A stretch of DNA of 64,000 nucleotides from Ampullaceana balthica (Eukaryota > Mollusca > Gastropoda > Lymnaeidae), in the NCBI GenBank assembly GCA_944989445.1, contig CALYLW010000169.1, positions 1,262,811-1,326,810 on the forward strand, given 5' to 3'. Below, piece after piece: positions 33,715 to 45,672 of the stretch (the first letter of the stretch is position 1; each line of letters begins with the position of its first letter). The position numbers and the translations under genes were made by a program. The notes under the pieces were generated by a model. It was not told where the DNA came from and did not search any database. It worked only from the letters and a program-made list of their open reading frames with translations.

Positions 33715-33772
33715 ATGTCGATGAAAAAGTCTGGTATCAGATCTCAGACGGCAGAGGTTGCCCAAGAAGACG
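33715..33772 (+). CDS. Candidate first coding exon, unknown gene
   Basis: ATG in catcATGTCG, then 19 codons MSMKKSGIRSQTAEVAQED and one base before a GTAAGA donor. Its position downstream of a CpG-rich region supports a real gene start. I do not recognise the protein, and no following exon was found up to 64 kb, so the first intron would exceed 30 kb. Confidence 0.5.
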
Positions 33773-34111
33773 GTAAGATTGTTTCCTTCGTTTTGTAAAA
33801 TGGGGAAGAAGAAGAAGAGAAAATCTCCTTCGCGGAGAAGGCATGTGTCGTCACTGGTTTATTTTTAGTCCTCCCAGTATTTGCCCTGAATGCGTCAGTT
33901 GGGTTGTGAGGAGGGGGAGGGGGGTGTACGGACCCCGAGATAGAAGTGAGCATGTTGTGCGGGCTTGGTGGGACATCACTCTGGTGGACCGTAGAACTCG
34001 ATGATTGGTCCTAACGGTAAATAATAATACAAGGGCTGGTGGGGTTAAATCACCAGTAATATTAGAAACACAGTCACCCATCACTGTGCTTAACAAAACG
34101 CGTGTCTAGAA

Positions 34112-34298
34112 CAGTGCTCCTCAAACTTGTGAGTGTGGCGGACCGGCAAGAATTTTTTCATTGCACAAGGGACCGGTGAATTATTTTCCCTGTACTGACG
34201 TGATCGCGAAATGTCCTTTCTGTGTAACTTCTGCGGACCGGCATCGGATGGCCCACGGACCGGCACAGGTCCGCGGACCACCACTTTGAGCAGCACTG
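34112..34298. mobile_element. hAT MITE, CAGTGCTTCTCAAA family, copy 2
   Basis: Ends CAGTGCTCCTCAAACTTG and CTTTGAGCAGCACTG, with a perfect 8 bp duplication gtctagaa (34104-34111, 34299-34306). The interior is rich in GGTCCGCGGACC. Confidence 0.88.
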
Positions 34299-34337
34299 GT
34301 CTAGAAGACTTTAGATATACAGGCCAATGTATATTTA

Positions 34338-34343
<6 letters not shown>

Positions 34344-34391
<48 letters not shown>

Positions 34392-34402
34392 TATATATAT
34401 AT
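34344..34402. repeat. (TA)n microsatellite
   Basis: About 58 bp of TA with one short interruption. Confidence 0.98.
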
Positions 34403-35079
34403 ACTCGCACGTTGAAAAAACGAGATTTGGAAAAGCGCCGTTTCACACTATACATACGAATGGTTACAACTGTTTCAAGTAACACAAAATTTACATTTCA
34501 CATATTTTGTTCATTTTACGCTTTGCTTTTAATTCATCTGGCAAACCGCTAGGTTTGGTATCACTGTAGCACCCTTTGTCTTTTAATTTAGAGCCGTGTA
34601 TGTCTTTCCTATGCCTATAACTAAAGGAAGACACGCTACACGGACCGCATACTCGAGCATATTGAGGTCTAGTCTATAAGGCTGTACTGTACCACTGTGC
34701 ACTCCGAAGATGAAGATAAAGTGCACATCTGGTACACACTTGACACAGAGATAAAGGCAAAGGGGACGTAACGCTGGCGTGAGCAGAGTTTACTTCCCCT
34801 TCTGCTCACACAGCTTCAATGTCTCGCCATTGTCCTGTCATTGTCTAGCCCCACCCTCCCCTAAAGCTAAGGTCGTGAGCTCGACAGCTGTGACTTCTTT
34901 GCTCCTCCCAAGGACACCCCCCCCCCAAACTCAAATCTCATAGATGTCCAGACGGGTGACCTTTATATACTGTATACTGACGTGACGTGTGACTTTCCTT
35001 CGCTGGAAACACGTGTGAGCGTTAACTACGTGAGTCTGAACTTTATTTGTAAACAAAATATTGCCGCACATGGGGTATA

Positions 35080-35312
35080 AGGACAATTTTAGGGACATAC
35101 TCTTTACAACGAACACAAATCCCATACACAAGGGACATAATCCCTTACTCAAGGGACACAATCACCCATACATGGGACATAACTATCTGGGTCATAATCA
35201 CAAACACAAGGGACGCAATCTCTTACACATGAAACAATCAATTACACATGGGACATAATCACCCATACATGGTACATAATCGCGTACATGGGGTGGAGCA
35301 TAATCACATACA
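35080..35312. repeat. Degenerate part of the 21 bp catgggacataatcac array
   Basis: Units acatgggacataatcac(c) with many changes. It is separated from the regular part at 36217 by a nested transposon insertion. Confidence 0.8.
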
Positions 35313-35320
35313 CATGAGAC

Positions 35321-36216
35321 CAATGCTGCTCTAAGGATTTGTCCGTTTGCAAAATAACAAACATGCGTGCAATATTGCACAGCTTCCATTTTCCCCCCTC
35401 AAAAATTTACTCTGATCAAACACATTTACACTGGTACCTCGAGATACGAATTCTTCGAGATACGAATTCTTCGAGATACGAAAAAATCAAAGATACGAAA
35501 GGTCTTAAAGGCCATTCCAAGAATTTTTTGTTACAGGATATGAAAAAAATCCAAGATAACAAAAACGAGCAAATGACATCGCTGAAATTCAAGTGACGTC
35601 AGTCATTCAAGGCGCAACCAACAGTTCTGCTCTCCTATTGGTCAGTTCCAAATTTAATGCTGTGTCGCAGTTGTGTGTTCGTGTTTGTGTCACTCACACT
35701 TTCTTTACTATGTAGTTGGTTTGGTATTGGTGTCCTAAATTTGTGAATATTTTGTTGAAATATTTGAAAAGCGTATTTCTATGGCCATGACTTCAAAGAA
35801 ATTAATAATTAATGGCTTCACTGGAAAGGTAAAAGTTGACATTGGTATACATTATAATGTACATATAATTTTTTCATTTATTTAATTCTGTTTTCAGTGT
35901 GTTTGTTATTTATTTATTTGATTTATAATGCATACTTTTAAGGATTGTTTTTCTATAGTTTTCCATGGCATATTCAATTTTTAGTGTTGTATCTGTGTGG
36001 CTTTGAACAGATTAGGTATTTTCCACGTAATCTTTGTTCGAGGTACGAAAAATCCAAGATACAAAAGCCACCATGGAACGTATTTATTTGGTATCTTGAG
36101 GTACCACTGTATTTTATTATCTTTGTCAAAATTTGCTGTGCGGAAATTATTATTCTAAAATGCTGCGCGGCCTCTGTTAGATATATGCGCAGCCGTGCAG
36201 CTCAAAGGGAACATTG
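35321..36216. mobile_element. hAT MITE, CAATGTTCC family, carrying a nested pogo-like element
   Basis: Left end CAATGCTGCTCTAAGG, right end CTCAAAGGGAACATTG. Flanks catgagac and catgggtc agree at 6 of 8. The GCACAGCTTCCATTTTC and TGCGCAGCCGTGCAGC blocks match the copies at 50.3 and 63.9 kb. The native MITE is about 215 bp; the rest is the insertion at 35429-36109. Confidence 0.72.
35429..36109. mobile_element. pogo/Tc1-mariner type element, TA target
   Basis: TIRs CACTGGTACCTCGAGATACG and, inverted, CAGTGGTACCTCAAGATACC, flanked by TA. A tandem gatacgaattcttcga occurs at the left end. No transposase frame was recognised. Confidence 0.72.
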
Positions 36217-36626
36217 CATGGGTCATAATCACTTACATGTGGGACATAATCACTTATACATGGGACATAATCACCTATACATGGGGCATAATCACCTACA
36301 CATGGGACATAATCACCTATACATGGGACATAATCACCTACACATGGGACATAAGCACCTATACATGGGACATAATCACCTATACATGGGACATAATCAC
36401 CTATACACGGGACATAATCACCTATACATGGGACATAATCACCTATACATGGGACATAATCACCTACGCATGGGACATAATCACCTATACCTGGGACATA
36501 ATCACCTATACATGGGACATAATCACCTATACATGGGATACATATGGGACATAATCACCTATACATGGGACATAATCACCTATACATGGGACATAATCAC
36601 CTACACATGGGACATGATCACATATA
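36217..36626. repeat. 21 bp minisatellite, about 19 copies
   Basis: Monomer tacatgggacataatcacct then a. It continues the degenerate array at 35080-35312. Confidence 0.95.
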
Positions 36627-36698
36627 CATGGGTGCGATGTTGTATTATCCATATGACTCCTTTCACTGGACACAGCAGGCAATGATTCCAAAACTGTT

Positions 36699-37620
36699 TC
36701 AGCCCGTCTCCCACGGGTTCTCAAATCCAAAGTCAAATGATGTCATCATCATCGCCCTTCGTCCCATCTGGGGCATATGCCATGAACAAAGGCTCTCCAG
36801 GCATCCCGGTCCTGCGCCAATCTCTATCTGCCCCCAGCTGTGCCCGCATATTTTGGTGTCTGCCTCCAGTTCCCATCTCCAGGTCATATTGGGACGACCG
36901 CTTTTCCTCTTGCCTTGGGGGTTCCATGTGAGCGCTTGTCTCACAATGCTGGATGTAGGCTTTCTTAGAGTTTGGCCAATCCATCTCCATCTGCGCTGGC
37001 GTATTAGCTCTTCCACTGGCTCTTGTTGTGTGCATTGCCAGAGGTCCTCGTTGGTGATGACATTGGGCCAGCGGATTCGGAGAAAATGTTCGGAGACACG
37101 TGTTTATAAAAGCTTGAAGCTTTTTTGAAATGGCTGCTGTTATTCGCCATGTTTATGCTCCATACAGCAAGACAGGCTTTATTGTGGTGTTGAATATCCG
37201 GATTTGGTATGGAGAGTCAAGTTGTTGCAGTTCCAAACTTTTTTAAAAAGCTGTTTAAATGATGTTCTCGCTTTGCCAATTCTCATTCTTACATCGGCGT
37301 CTGTCCCTCCTGGTGTGTCAATGATGCTACCAAGGTATGTGAAGCTTGATGTATTTATTTTAAGGACTTTGCTTTTTCCCTTATGGATGTTCAGGCCAAG
37401 GTAAGCAGAGAACTGTGCTACATAGTTGGTTTTCTCCTGCATCTGTTGCTGTGAGTGCGATATTAATGCCTGATCATCCACAAAGTCCAGGTCATCAACT
37501 TGTTTCCATAGTATCCATTGGATACCAGTACTCTGTAGACATTTTCATTATACAGTCGATGGTTAGCAGAAATAAGAATGGTGAGAGCAGACACCCTTGT
37601 TTCCAATAACCCTGGATTCG
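36699..37620 (-). pseudogene. Non-LTR retrotransposon reverse transcriptase remnant (RTE-like)
   Basis: In order on the minus strand: QGCLLSPFLF-like start near 37600, DDLDFVDDQALISHSQQQMQ (catalytic motif with VDD), GLNIHKGKSKVLKIN, FTYLGSIIDTPGGTDADV, RIGKARTSFKQL, then RRWRWIGQTLRK, GKRKSGRPNMTWRW and a C-terminal tail. Frames are broken in several places. The family is the endonuclease-reverse transcriptase type common in invertebrates. Confidence 0.88.
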
Positions 37621-37884
37621 TTACCCAGCACGTTTTGGTCACTATTAGTCACGGACAACGATGCGCCACTTCCACTAATGACCCATCGGTGGACGAAATT
37701 TAGTTGGCGCCATGTTCATGAATACTCATTCTTGTTACAGTTACAGCTGTAAACTTGAACTGTGTACAGTGTCAAGGATTCAGATTCGTCCAACGCCTAA
37801 AGTCCAGAGCGGATAACAACATAGCATAATGGTGGGGGTGGGGGGTGGGTGGGGTAGGTCTTGTTCCTTTCGTCAAGTGTACCT

Positions 37885-38118
37885 CGTGTGACAACAATGT
37901 GACGACTTGCGACAACAACCTGACAATGTGTGACAACAACCTGAAGACGTGTGACAAACAACGTGACAATGTGTGACAACAACCCGAAGACGTGTGACAA
38001 ACACCCTGAAAAGCATGAAAACAACCTGAAGATGTGTGACAAAAATTGGATGATGTGTGACAGCAACCTGACGCCTTTTGACAACAGCCTATTACGTGTG
38101 GCAACTGTCTTACGACGT
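37885..38118. repeat. Degenerate tandem repeat of about 20 bp
   Basis: Units around gtgtgacaacaacctgaaga, strongly diverged. Confidence 0.8.
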
Positions 38119-38726
38119 GACAACATCATGACCAAGCCTTCATTAGCATTTCACATTATACTACACTGAACACAACCCGTCCAGCCATTGGGGAAATTGT
38201 TGAGCCCAATTCCCCAAGCTATAAGGAGGTGGCCAGGGAGGGAGGGGGGCGGTACGTCATCTTCCCTTGTCGCTCCAGTGACTCACTTTATCTTTGGAGA
38301 AATTGAAATTGACTGCTCCTTTGTTTTTTGTTTTTTTTAACCAATATGTCACCACACATTGTGTTCACGCCCTTCAACTATTGTAATATTTACCACCCCC
38401 CCCCCTAACCAAACAATTACAATTTTATACCTCAAAATTTCCGCACAGCAAAAGGAAATAACGCTTAAACTTGAACGCGATTTCGGCTATTGTTTAAGAA
38501 ACTCCTTTAGCGGCAGATATCGGAAATTAATCTGGGTTATTTATAGTAGCCTTATTCTGGCAGAGACTGGTTTGTCACCCAGTATTGTGTTCTTTATAGA
38601 TAATATGTGTGTGTTTGAACTTGTACCGTTTTTTGGTCGTCAATTTGAAAATATTCTAGATACCGATCACTGGGTCGGGAAACTGACGGAGAAGTCAATG
38701 AGAATCGGAGCTTGTGGAATGGCCAT

Positions 38727-39116
38727 CTGTGATTGTGGTGAAAATATTGGTGGTAGTAATCTGTGATTGTGGTGAAAATATTGGTGGTAGTAATCTGTGA
38801 TTGTGGTGAAAATATTGGTGGTAGTAATCTGTGATTGTGGTGAAAATATTGGTGGTAGTAATCTGTGATTGTGGTGAAAATATTGGTGGTAGTAATCTGT
38901 GATTGTGGTGAAAATATTGGTGGTAGTAATCTGTGATTGTGGTGAAAATATTGGTGGTAGTAATCTGTGATTGTGGTGAAAATATTGGTGGTAGTAATCT
39001 GTGATTGTGGTGAAAATATTGGTGGTAGTAATCTGTGATTGTGGTGAAAATATTGGTGGTAGTAATCTGTGATTGTGGTGAAAATATTGGTGGTAGTAAT
39101 CTGTGATTGTGGTGAA
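38727..39116. repeat. 34 bp minisatellite, about 11.5 copies
   Basis: Monomer ctgtgattgtggtgaaaata then ttggtggtagtaat. Nearly identical copies. The 34 bp period shifts frame each unit, yet one minus frame stays open for 181 codons. Confidence 0.96.
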
Positions 39117-39289
39117 CTTGGTTTGTTGGTAAAGTTCATCTTGTCATTTGAGTTTGTGAGTGTGTGAGTTGTTAATTCAAACTAAATAGCGTGAATGTTA
39201 GTAATGGACAATATCCAGGAATTGTGAATGTTTGTATTGGACAAGATCCAAGCATTGTCTTTGGCTGTAACCATCAACCTCTCAAATGA

Positions 39290-39543
39290 TGCGTCACTCG
39301 CATACAGTAGCTGGCGTCACTCGCATACAGTAACTGGCGTCACTCGCATACAGTAACTGGCGTCACTCGCATACAGTAACTGGCGTCACTCGCATACAGT
39401 AACTGGCGTCACTCGCATACAGTAACTGGCGTCACTCACATACAGTAACTGGCGTCACTCGCATACAGTAACTGGCGTCACTCGCATACAGTAACTGGCG
39501 TCACTCGCATACAGTAACTGGCGTCACTCGCATACAGTAACTG
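39290..39543. repeat. 23 bp minisatellite, 11 copies
   Basis: Monomer ggcgtcactcgcatacagta then act. Only two changes seen, one of them CG to CA. Confidence 0.96.
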
Positions 39544-39544
39544 G

Positions 39545-40265
39545 AACTGGGGTTTTATGTTGTGAAAAATGGCAGTGGTGACACATCAAAAAGTTGATTG
39601 CGGGACAATAAAAACTTTTTTTGGATGTGGCACAACAGTTGCCAGCAATGGGGAGAAAAACATAATAGGAATATTCCTGCACCCCCATCCCCACTGATTT
39701 CTTCCACATTTTACTTTTTAAAGAAAACTATTCTACTATCGACCAAATAAGTCGCCTCCCCTTGTGCGAGTTACCAAAAATAGACTAGTCAATAAATCCT
39801 GGCATTACGCTGAGCTGATTTGGGAAACATGAGGGTGGGGTGGGGGTCGGGACAAGAGATTGGGTTGGTGGGGTGGGGGTCGGGACAAGGGATTGAGTGG
39901 GTGGGAATAAGGATGGAGATACGTGGGTCGGAGTGATGGTGATACAATGGGATATGTTGTCGGGTTCTTCTCGCTGGCAATAAAGCGTATCCACGATATC
40001 CGGTAATGTGGATTTTAGTAGAAATGTATGACTATTTGGGATTCGTCGACTTCATCAATGAGAGGTTTTTTTGTTTTTTATCGACTCGTCAATTAAAAGA
40101 TTTCGCGCGCGCATGCTTTTTACGTCATCCGCAGCAGTGGTGGAATTATCTACCCTTGCCAAACCAGACCACGATAAGGTGGGACATCGATTGGCCGTCA
40201 GTGGGATGAATTTCAGGGATTTTGAGTTTGTGGGATTTTGAGTGCGAATGAGTGGGATTTTGAGT
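39545..40265. other. Unassigned spacer
   Basis: No gene or clear transposon. It has two copies of ggtgggggtcgggacaag near 39840 and 39875. Confidence 0.7.
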
Positions 40266-40457
40266 TTGTGGGAATGTTGAGTTTTGGTGAAGTGGGATGT
40301 TGAGTTTTGGTGAGTGGGATGTTGAGTTTTGGTGAGTGGGATGTTGAGTTTTGGTGAGTGGGATGTTGAGTTTTGGGGAGTGGGATGTTGAGTTTTGGTG
40401 AGTGGAATGTTGAGTTTTGGGGAGTGGGATGTTGAGTTTTGGTGAGTGGGATGTTGA
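40266..40457. repeat. 22 bp minisatellite, about 9 copies
   Basis: Monomer gtgggatgttgagttttggt then ga. Minor variants ggga and ggaa. Confidence 0.93.
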
Positions 40458-40517
40458 GAAAGCGTGCATTGGACGGTGGGTTAACGAATAAGGATTTTTA
40501 ACGAGTTCTCTGAGTCG

Positions 40518-43205
40518 GGGCCCTACCTCCGTGTGCTCCATTGTTTGGCTTGGCAAAGGTAGTCGAGATACTTGGGCCCTACCTCCGTGTGCTCCATTGT
40601 TTGGCTTGGCAAAGGTAGTCGAGATACTTGGGCCCTACCTCCGTGTGCTCCATTGTTTGGCTTGGCAAAGGTAGTCGAGATACTTGGGCCCTACCTCCGT
40701 GTGCTCCATTGTTTGGCTTGGCAAAGGTAGTCGAGATACTTGGGCCCTACCTCCGTGTGCTCCATTGTTTGGCTTGGCAAAGGTAGTCGAGATACTTGGG
40801 CCCTACCTCCGTGTGCTCCATTGTTTGGCTTGGCAAAGGTAGTCGAGATACTTGGGCCCTACCTCCGTGTGCTCCATTGTTTGGCTTGGCAAAGGTAGTC
40901 GAGATACTTGGGCCCTACCTCCGTGTGCTCCATTGTTTGGCTTGGCAAAGGTAGTCGAGATACTTGGGCCCTACCTCCGTGTGCTCCATTGTTTGGCTTG
41001 GCAAAGGTAGTCGAGATACTTGGGCCCTACCTCCGTGTGCTCCATTGTTTGGCTTGGCAAAGGTAGTCGAGATACTTGGGCCCTACCTCCGTGTGCTCCA
41101 TTGTTTGGCTTGGCAAAGGTAGTCGAGATACTTGGGCCCTACCTCCGTGTGCTCCATTGTTTGGCTTGGCAAAGGTAGTCGAGATACTTGGGCCCTACCT
41201 CCGTGTGCTCCATTGTTTGGCTTGGCAAAGGTAGTCGAGATACTTGGGCCCTACCTCCGTGTGCTCCATTGTTTGGCTTGGCAAAGGTAGTCGAGATACT
41301 TGGGCCCTACCTCCGTGTGCTCCATTGTTTGGCTTGGCAAAGGTAGTCGAGATACTTGGGCCCTACCTCCGTGTGCTCCATTGTTTGGCTTGGCAAAGGT
41401 AGTCGAGATACTTGGGCCCTACCTCCGTGTGCTCCATTGTTTGGCTTGGCAAAGGTAGTCGAGATACTTGGGCCCTACCTCCGTGTGCTCCATTGTTTGG
41501 CTTGGCAAAGGTAGTCGAGATACTTGGGCCCTACCTCCGTGTGCTCCATTGTTTGGCTTGGCAAAGGTAGTCGAGATACTTGGGCCCTACCTCCGTGTGC
41601 TCCATTGTTTGGCTTGGCAAAGGTAGTCGAGATACTTGGGCCCTACCTCCGTGTGCTCCATTGTTTGGCTTGGCAAAGGTAGTCGAGATACTTGGGCCCT
41701 ACCTCCGTGTGCTCCATTGTTTGGCTTGGCAAAGGTAGTCGAGATACTTGGGCCCTACCTCCGTGTGCTCCATTGTTTGGCTTGGCAAAGGTAGTCGAGA
41801 TACTTGGGCCCTACCTCCGTGTGCTCCATTGTTTGGCTTGGCAAAGGTAGTCGAGATACTTGGGCCCTACCTCCGTGTGCTCCATTGTTTGGCTTGGCAA
41901 AGGTAGTCGAGATACTTGGGCCCTACCTCCGTGTGCTCCATTGTTTGGCTTGGCAAAGGTAGTCGAGATACTTGGGCCCTACCTCCGTGTGCTCCATTGT
42001 TTGGCTTGGCAAAGGTAGTCGAGATACTTGGGCCCTACCTCCGTGTGCTCCATTGTTTGGCTTGGCAAAGGTAGTCGAGATACTTGGGCCCTACCTCCGT
42101 GTGCTCCATTGTTTGGCTTGGCAAAGGTAGTCGAGATACTTGGGCCCTACCTCCGTGTGCTCCATTGTTTGGCTTGGCAAAGGTAGTCGAGATACTTGGG
42201 CCCTACCTCCGTGTGCTCCATTGTTTGGCTTGGCAAAGGTAGTCGAGATACTTGGGCCCTACCTCCGTGTGCTCCATTGTTTGGCTTGGCAAAGGTAGTC
42301 GAGATACTTGGGCCCTACCTCCGTGTGCTCCATTGTTTGGCTTGGCAAAGGTAGTCGAGATACTTGGGCCCTACCTCCGTGTGCTCCATTGTTTGGCTTG
42401 GCAAAGGTAGTCGAGATACTTGGGCCCTACCTCCGTGTGCTCCATTGTTTGGCTTGGCAAAGGTAGTCGAGATACTTGGGCCCTACCTCCGTGTGCTCCA
42501 TTGTTTGGCTTGGCAAAGGTAGTCGAGATACTTGGGCCCTACCTCCGTGTGCTCCATTGTTTGGCTTGGCAAAGGTAGTCGAGATACTTGGGCCCTACCT
42601 CCGTGTGCTCCATTGTTTGGCTTGGCAAAGGTAGTCGAGATACTTGGGCCCTACCTCCGTGTGCTCCATTGTTTGGCTTGGCAAAGGTAGTCGAGATACT
42701 TGGGCCCTACCTCCGTGTGCTCCATTGTTTGGCTTGGCAAAGGTAGTCGAGATACTTGGGCCCTACCTCCGTGTGCTCCATTGTTTGGCTTGGCAAAGGT
42801 AGTCGAGATACTTGGGCCCTACCTCCGTGTGCTCCATTGTTTGGCTTGGCAAAGGTAGTCGAGATACTTGGGCCCTACCTCCGTGTGCTCCATTGTTTGG
42901 CTTGGCAAAGGTAGTCGAGATACTTGGGCCCTACCTCCGTGTGCTCCATTGTTTGGCTTGGCAAAGGTAGTCGAGATACTTGGGCCCTACCTCCGTGTGC
43001 TCCATTGTTTGGCTTGGCAAAGGTAGTCGAGATACTTGGGCCCTACCTCCGTGTGCTCCATTGTTTGGCTTGGCAAAGGTAGTCGAGATACTTGGGCCCT
43101 ACCTCCGTGTGCTCCATTGTTTGGCTTGGCAAAGGTAGTCGAGATACTTGGGCCCTACCTCCGTGTGCTCCATTGTTTGGCTTGGCAAAGGTAGTCGAGA
43201 TACTT
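40518..43205. repeat. 56 bp satellite-like array, 48 copies, no variation seen
   Basis: The monomer starts gggccctacctccgtgtgct and ends gtagtcgagatactt. Length 2688 bp equals exactly 48 units. Every line follows the same period and I saw no substitution. Each unit has a GGGCCC palindrome and an inverted pair CTACCT/AGGTAG enclosing 28 bp. Its perfection against the diverged surroundings indicates a very recent expansion. Confidence 0.98.
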
Positions 43206-43452
43206 GGAAAATAGAATAATTTCCCAAATAATTTTTTTTACATTATCGCTTGTGAAGAGTCACACTCCGCGACCCTGCGTAATTCCAAACTGTTGCGTGG
43301 CTTCGAACAGATATCTGCGCAGGCCCGCACCTGAAAGTGAGCATTGGTCTGAAAAGTATTTAAGTCCGGACATCTGGAGAAAGATGAGGAATCTTTATTT
43401 TAAATCTGTGTCACAGTGTCTCACACACACACACACAAAGTCTTTCATCAAT

Positions 43453-44193
43453 AAACTTTTGTACTCTGACACACTTGTTAGTTGTGCCATTTGTACTCTG
43501 ACACGCTTGTTAGTTGTGCCATTTGTACCCTGACTCACTTGTTAGTTGTGCCATTTGTACTCTGACACACTTGTTAGTTGTGCCTTTTGTACTCTGACAC
43601 ACTTGTTAGTTGTGCCATTTGTACCCTGACACACTTGTTAGTTGTGCCATTTGTACCCTGACACACTTGTTAGTTGTGCCATTTGTACCCTGACACACTT
43701 GTTAGTTGTGCCATTTGTACTCTGACACACTTGTTAGTTGTGCCATTTGTACTCTGACACACTTGTTAGTTGTGCCATTTGTACTCTGACACACTTGTTA
43801 GTTGTGCCATTTGTACCCTGACACACTTGTTAGTTGTGCCATTTGTACTCTGACACACTTGTTAGTTGTGCCATTTGTACCCTGATACACTTGTTAGTTG
43901 TGCCATTTGTACCCTGACACACTTGTTAGTTGTGCCATTTGTACCCTGACACACTTGTTAGTTGTGCGATTTGTACCCTGACACACTTGTTAGTTGTGCC
44001 ATTTGTACCCTGACACACTTGTTAGTTGTGCCATTTGTACCCTGACACACTTGTTAGTTGTGCCATTTGTACCCTGACACACTTGTTAGTTGTGCAATTT
44101 GTACCCTGACACACTTGTTAGTTGTGCCATTTGTACTCTGACACAATTGTTACTTGTGCCATTTGTACCCTGACACACTTGTTAGTTGTGCCA
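43453..44193. repeat. 32 bp minisatellite, about 23 copies
   Basis: Monomer tttgtaccctgacacacttg then ttagttgtgcca. The main variants are accc/actc. Confidence 0.96.
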
Positions 44194-44337
44194 TTTTTAA
44201 TGTCGTGAGTGTAATTTGGTCATAGGTTAAAAAAACACTCTTAAGTAACACGGAATGAACGGTTGGAACACCTTCATATAACACCTTCATAGAACAGGTC
44301 TGTTGTAGAACACCTTCATAGGACTGGTCAGTTCTTA

Positions 44338-45672
44338 TATCTTATCTTATCTGTTACAGACGCTTCTTCTATACATAAGATTGTTGTGTCCTATGCTATC
44401 TATGGTTTGCGTCTATTCCTGCATTCTTATTAGAGTTTTAAATGTTGATAAAGTGTTGGTTTTTCTGGTTTCTTCAGGCAACCCATGCCACGCCCGAATT
44501 CCGGACGGGAAAAACGAGAATTTGTATGTGTTTGTTCTTGCATGCGGAAGAAGAAAGGTGTTTTTATCCTTATGTCTAGCTGAGAGTTGTATTAAGTTAT
44601 CTTTGTGTTGTATTTCTAAATTAGAATTAATTGCTTTACTGTATTATTAATACTTTGCTCTTGGTTCTTCTACTCTCTAGTGTTTCAAGGTTTAATGATT
44701 TAACTAATGGTGTTATTCTTGTCAGTTTTGAATATACTCCAGTAATGAATCTGCCATCTCCTTTTTTGAATTTGTTCTAGTTTATCAATGTCTTTCCTTG
44801 TTGATGGGTCCCATACAGAAAATGCATATTCTAGTTCTAGGTCTCACCAAAGTGAGGAAGCATTTTAGTTTTATATTATTATTACCTCTGTAAAAGTTTC
44901 TATTTATAAAAGCCTAAGGGTTTGTTTGATTTTTTAAAAAACTTCCATGATAGTTTCTCATTTATTATTACTCGTAAGTATTGTGGAGGAGCTGGGTTGA
45001 AATTATTGAGAACCTTGGTTGAAATATTTGAGAGGGGAGCTGACGGTAGACCGTGCTCTCAGAAAAATGACCGGAAACGAAAAGAATCGGGTCTCAACCC
45101 CCAGCCATGGAAGTCGGATATTAAGGTAGGGGTGTAGAACAATGACACTTGTGTTAGATACAGGAAGTGAAATTTTTAGTGCCATTGGACGGGACTAAAG
45201 ACTAAAGGATGGGGGATCATTAGGAACTACGGGGGAAACATAAGTAGCTAATCATTGGACATGGGTTAAGGAATGAAAGACTGAAATTTTATTGCTCGCA
45301 CCAAGGGGGCATTCTCGAATGTCAGACACATACCATTGGCCAGCAATATAAGGAGAGGACGGTAGGAGACAGACGGACAGACCTGTATAGTCACCCACCA
45401 CAGACCTAGAGAGAGCACCCACCCCAGGATAAGAGGACGGACGAGAGACTTACCCCACCACAGGGGAAACGACAGGCCTTGAGAGAGACGTAGAGAGAGC
45501 GAGTGCAGTACAGAAGTGATGGCTAATAAAGAGAAGACGTTAGAATTGAAGAAGCCTTTTGTTTTAAGTATACGAGTTAAAGAGTCAATCAGTACGAAGG
45601 TGCTTTACAGTATTTTGCATCTTTAGTTTGGATTTGTTCTTTTCCAAGAATGAAGCATTTTGAATTTATTTG
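44338..45672 (-). mobile_element. CR1/Jockey-like LINE 3' end, longest copy, with inserted solo LTR
   Basis: Parts are 44338-44977 and 45614-45672. From its 3' end the copy has the (ATAAG)n tail and GTATAGAAGAAGCGTC, then the RT C-terminal region: EYAFSVWDPSTRKDIDKLEQ-like, [22 protein letters not shown] and [13 protein letters not shown] blocks, with stops and frameshifts. Upstream it has the [13 protein letters not shown] segment beyond the LTR. Confidence 0.8.
44982..45609. mobile_element. Solo LTR
   Basis: A 628 bp unit beginning TGTGGAGGAG and ending GCTTTACA, flanked by GTAT (44978-44981 and 45610-45613). It has a TATA-like aatataagg near 45347 and an AATAAA at about 45527, the usual promoter and poly(A) signals of an LTR. 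Size and 4 bp duplication suit Gypsy. It interrupts the LINE copy. Confidence 0.75.

Noticed and set aside
40518..43205. CRISPR-like array
   Set aside because: Units are directly adjacent and identical with no unique spacers, in a eukaryotic genome; it is a tandem satellite.
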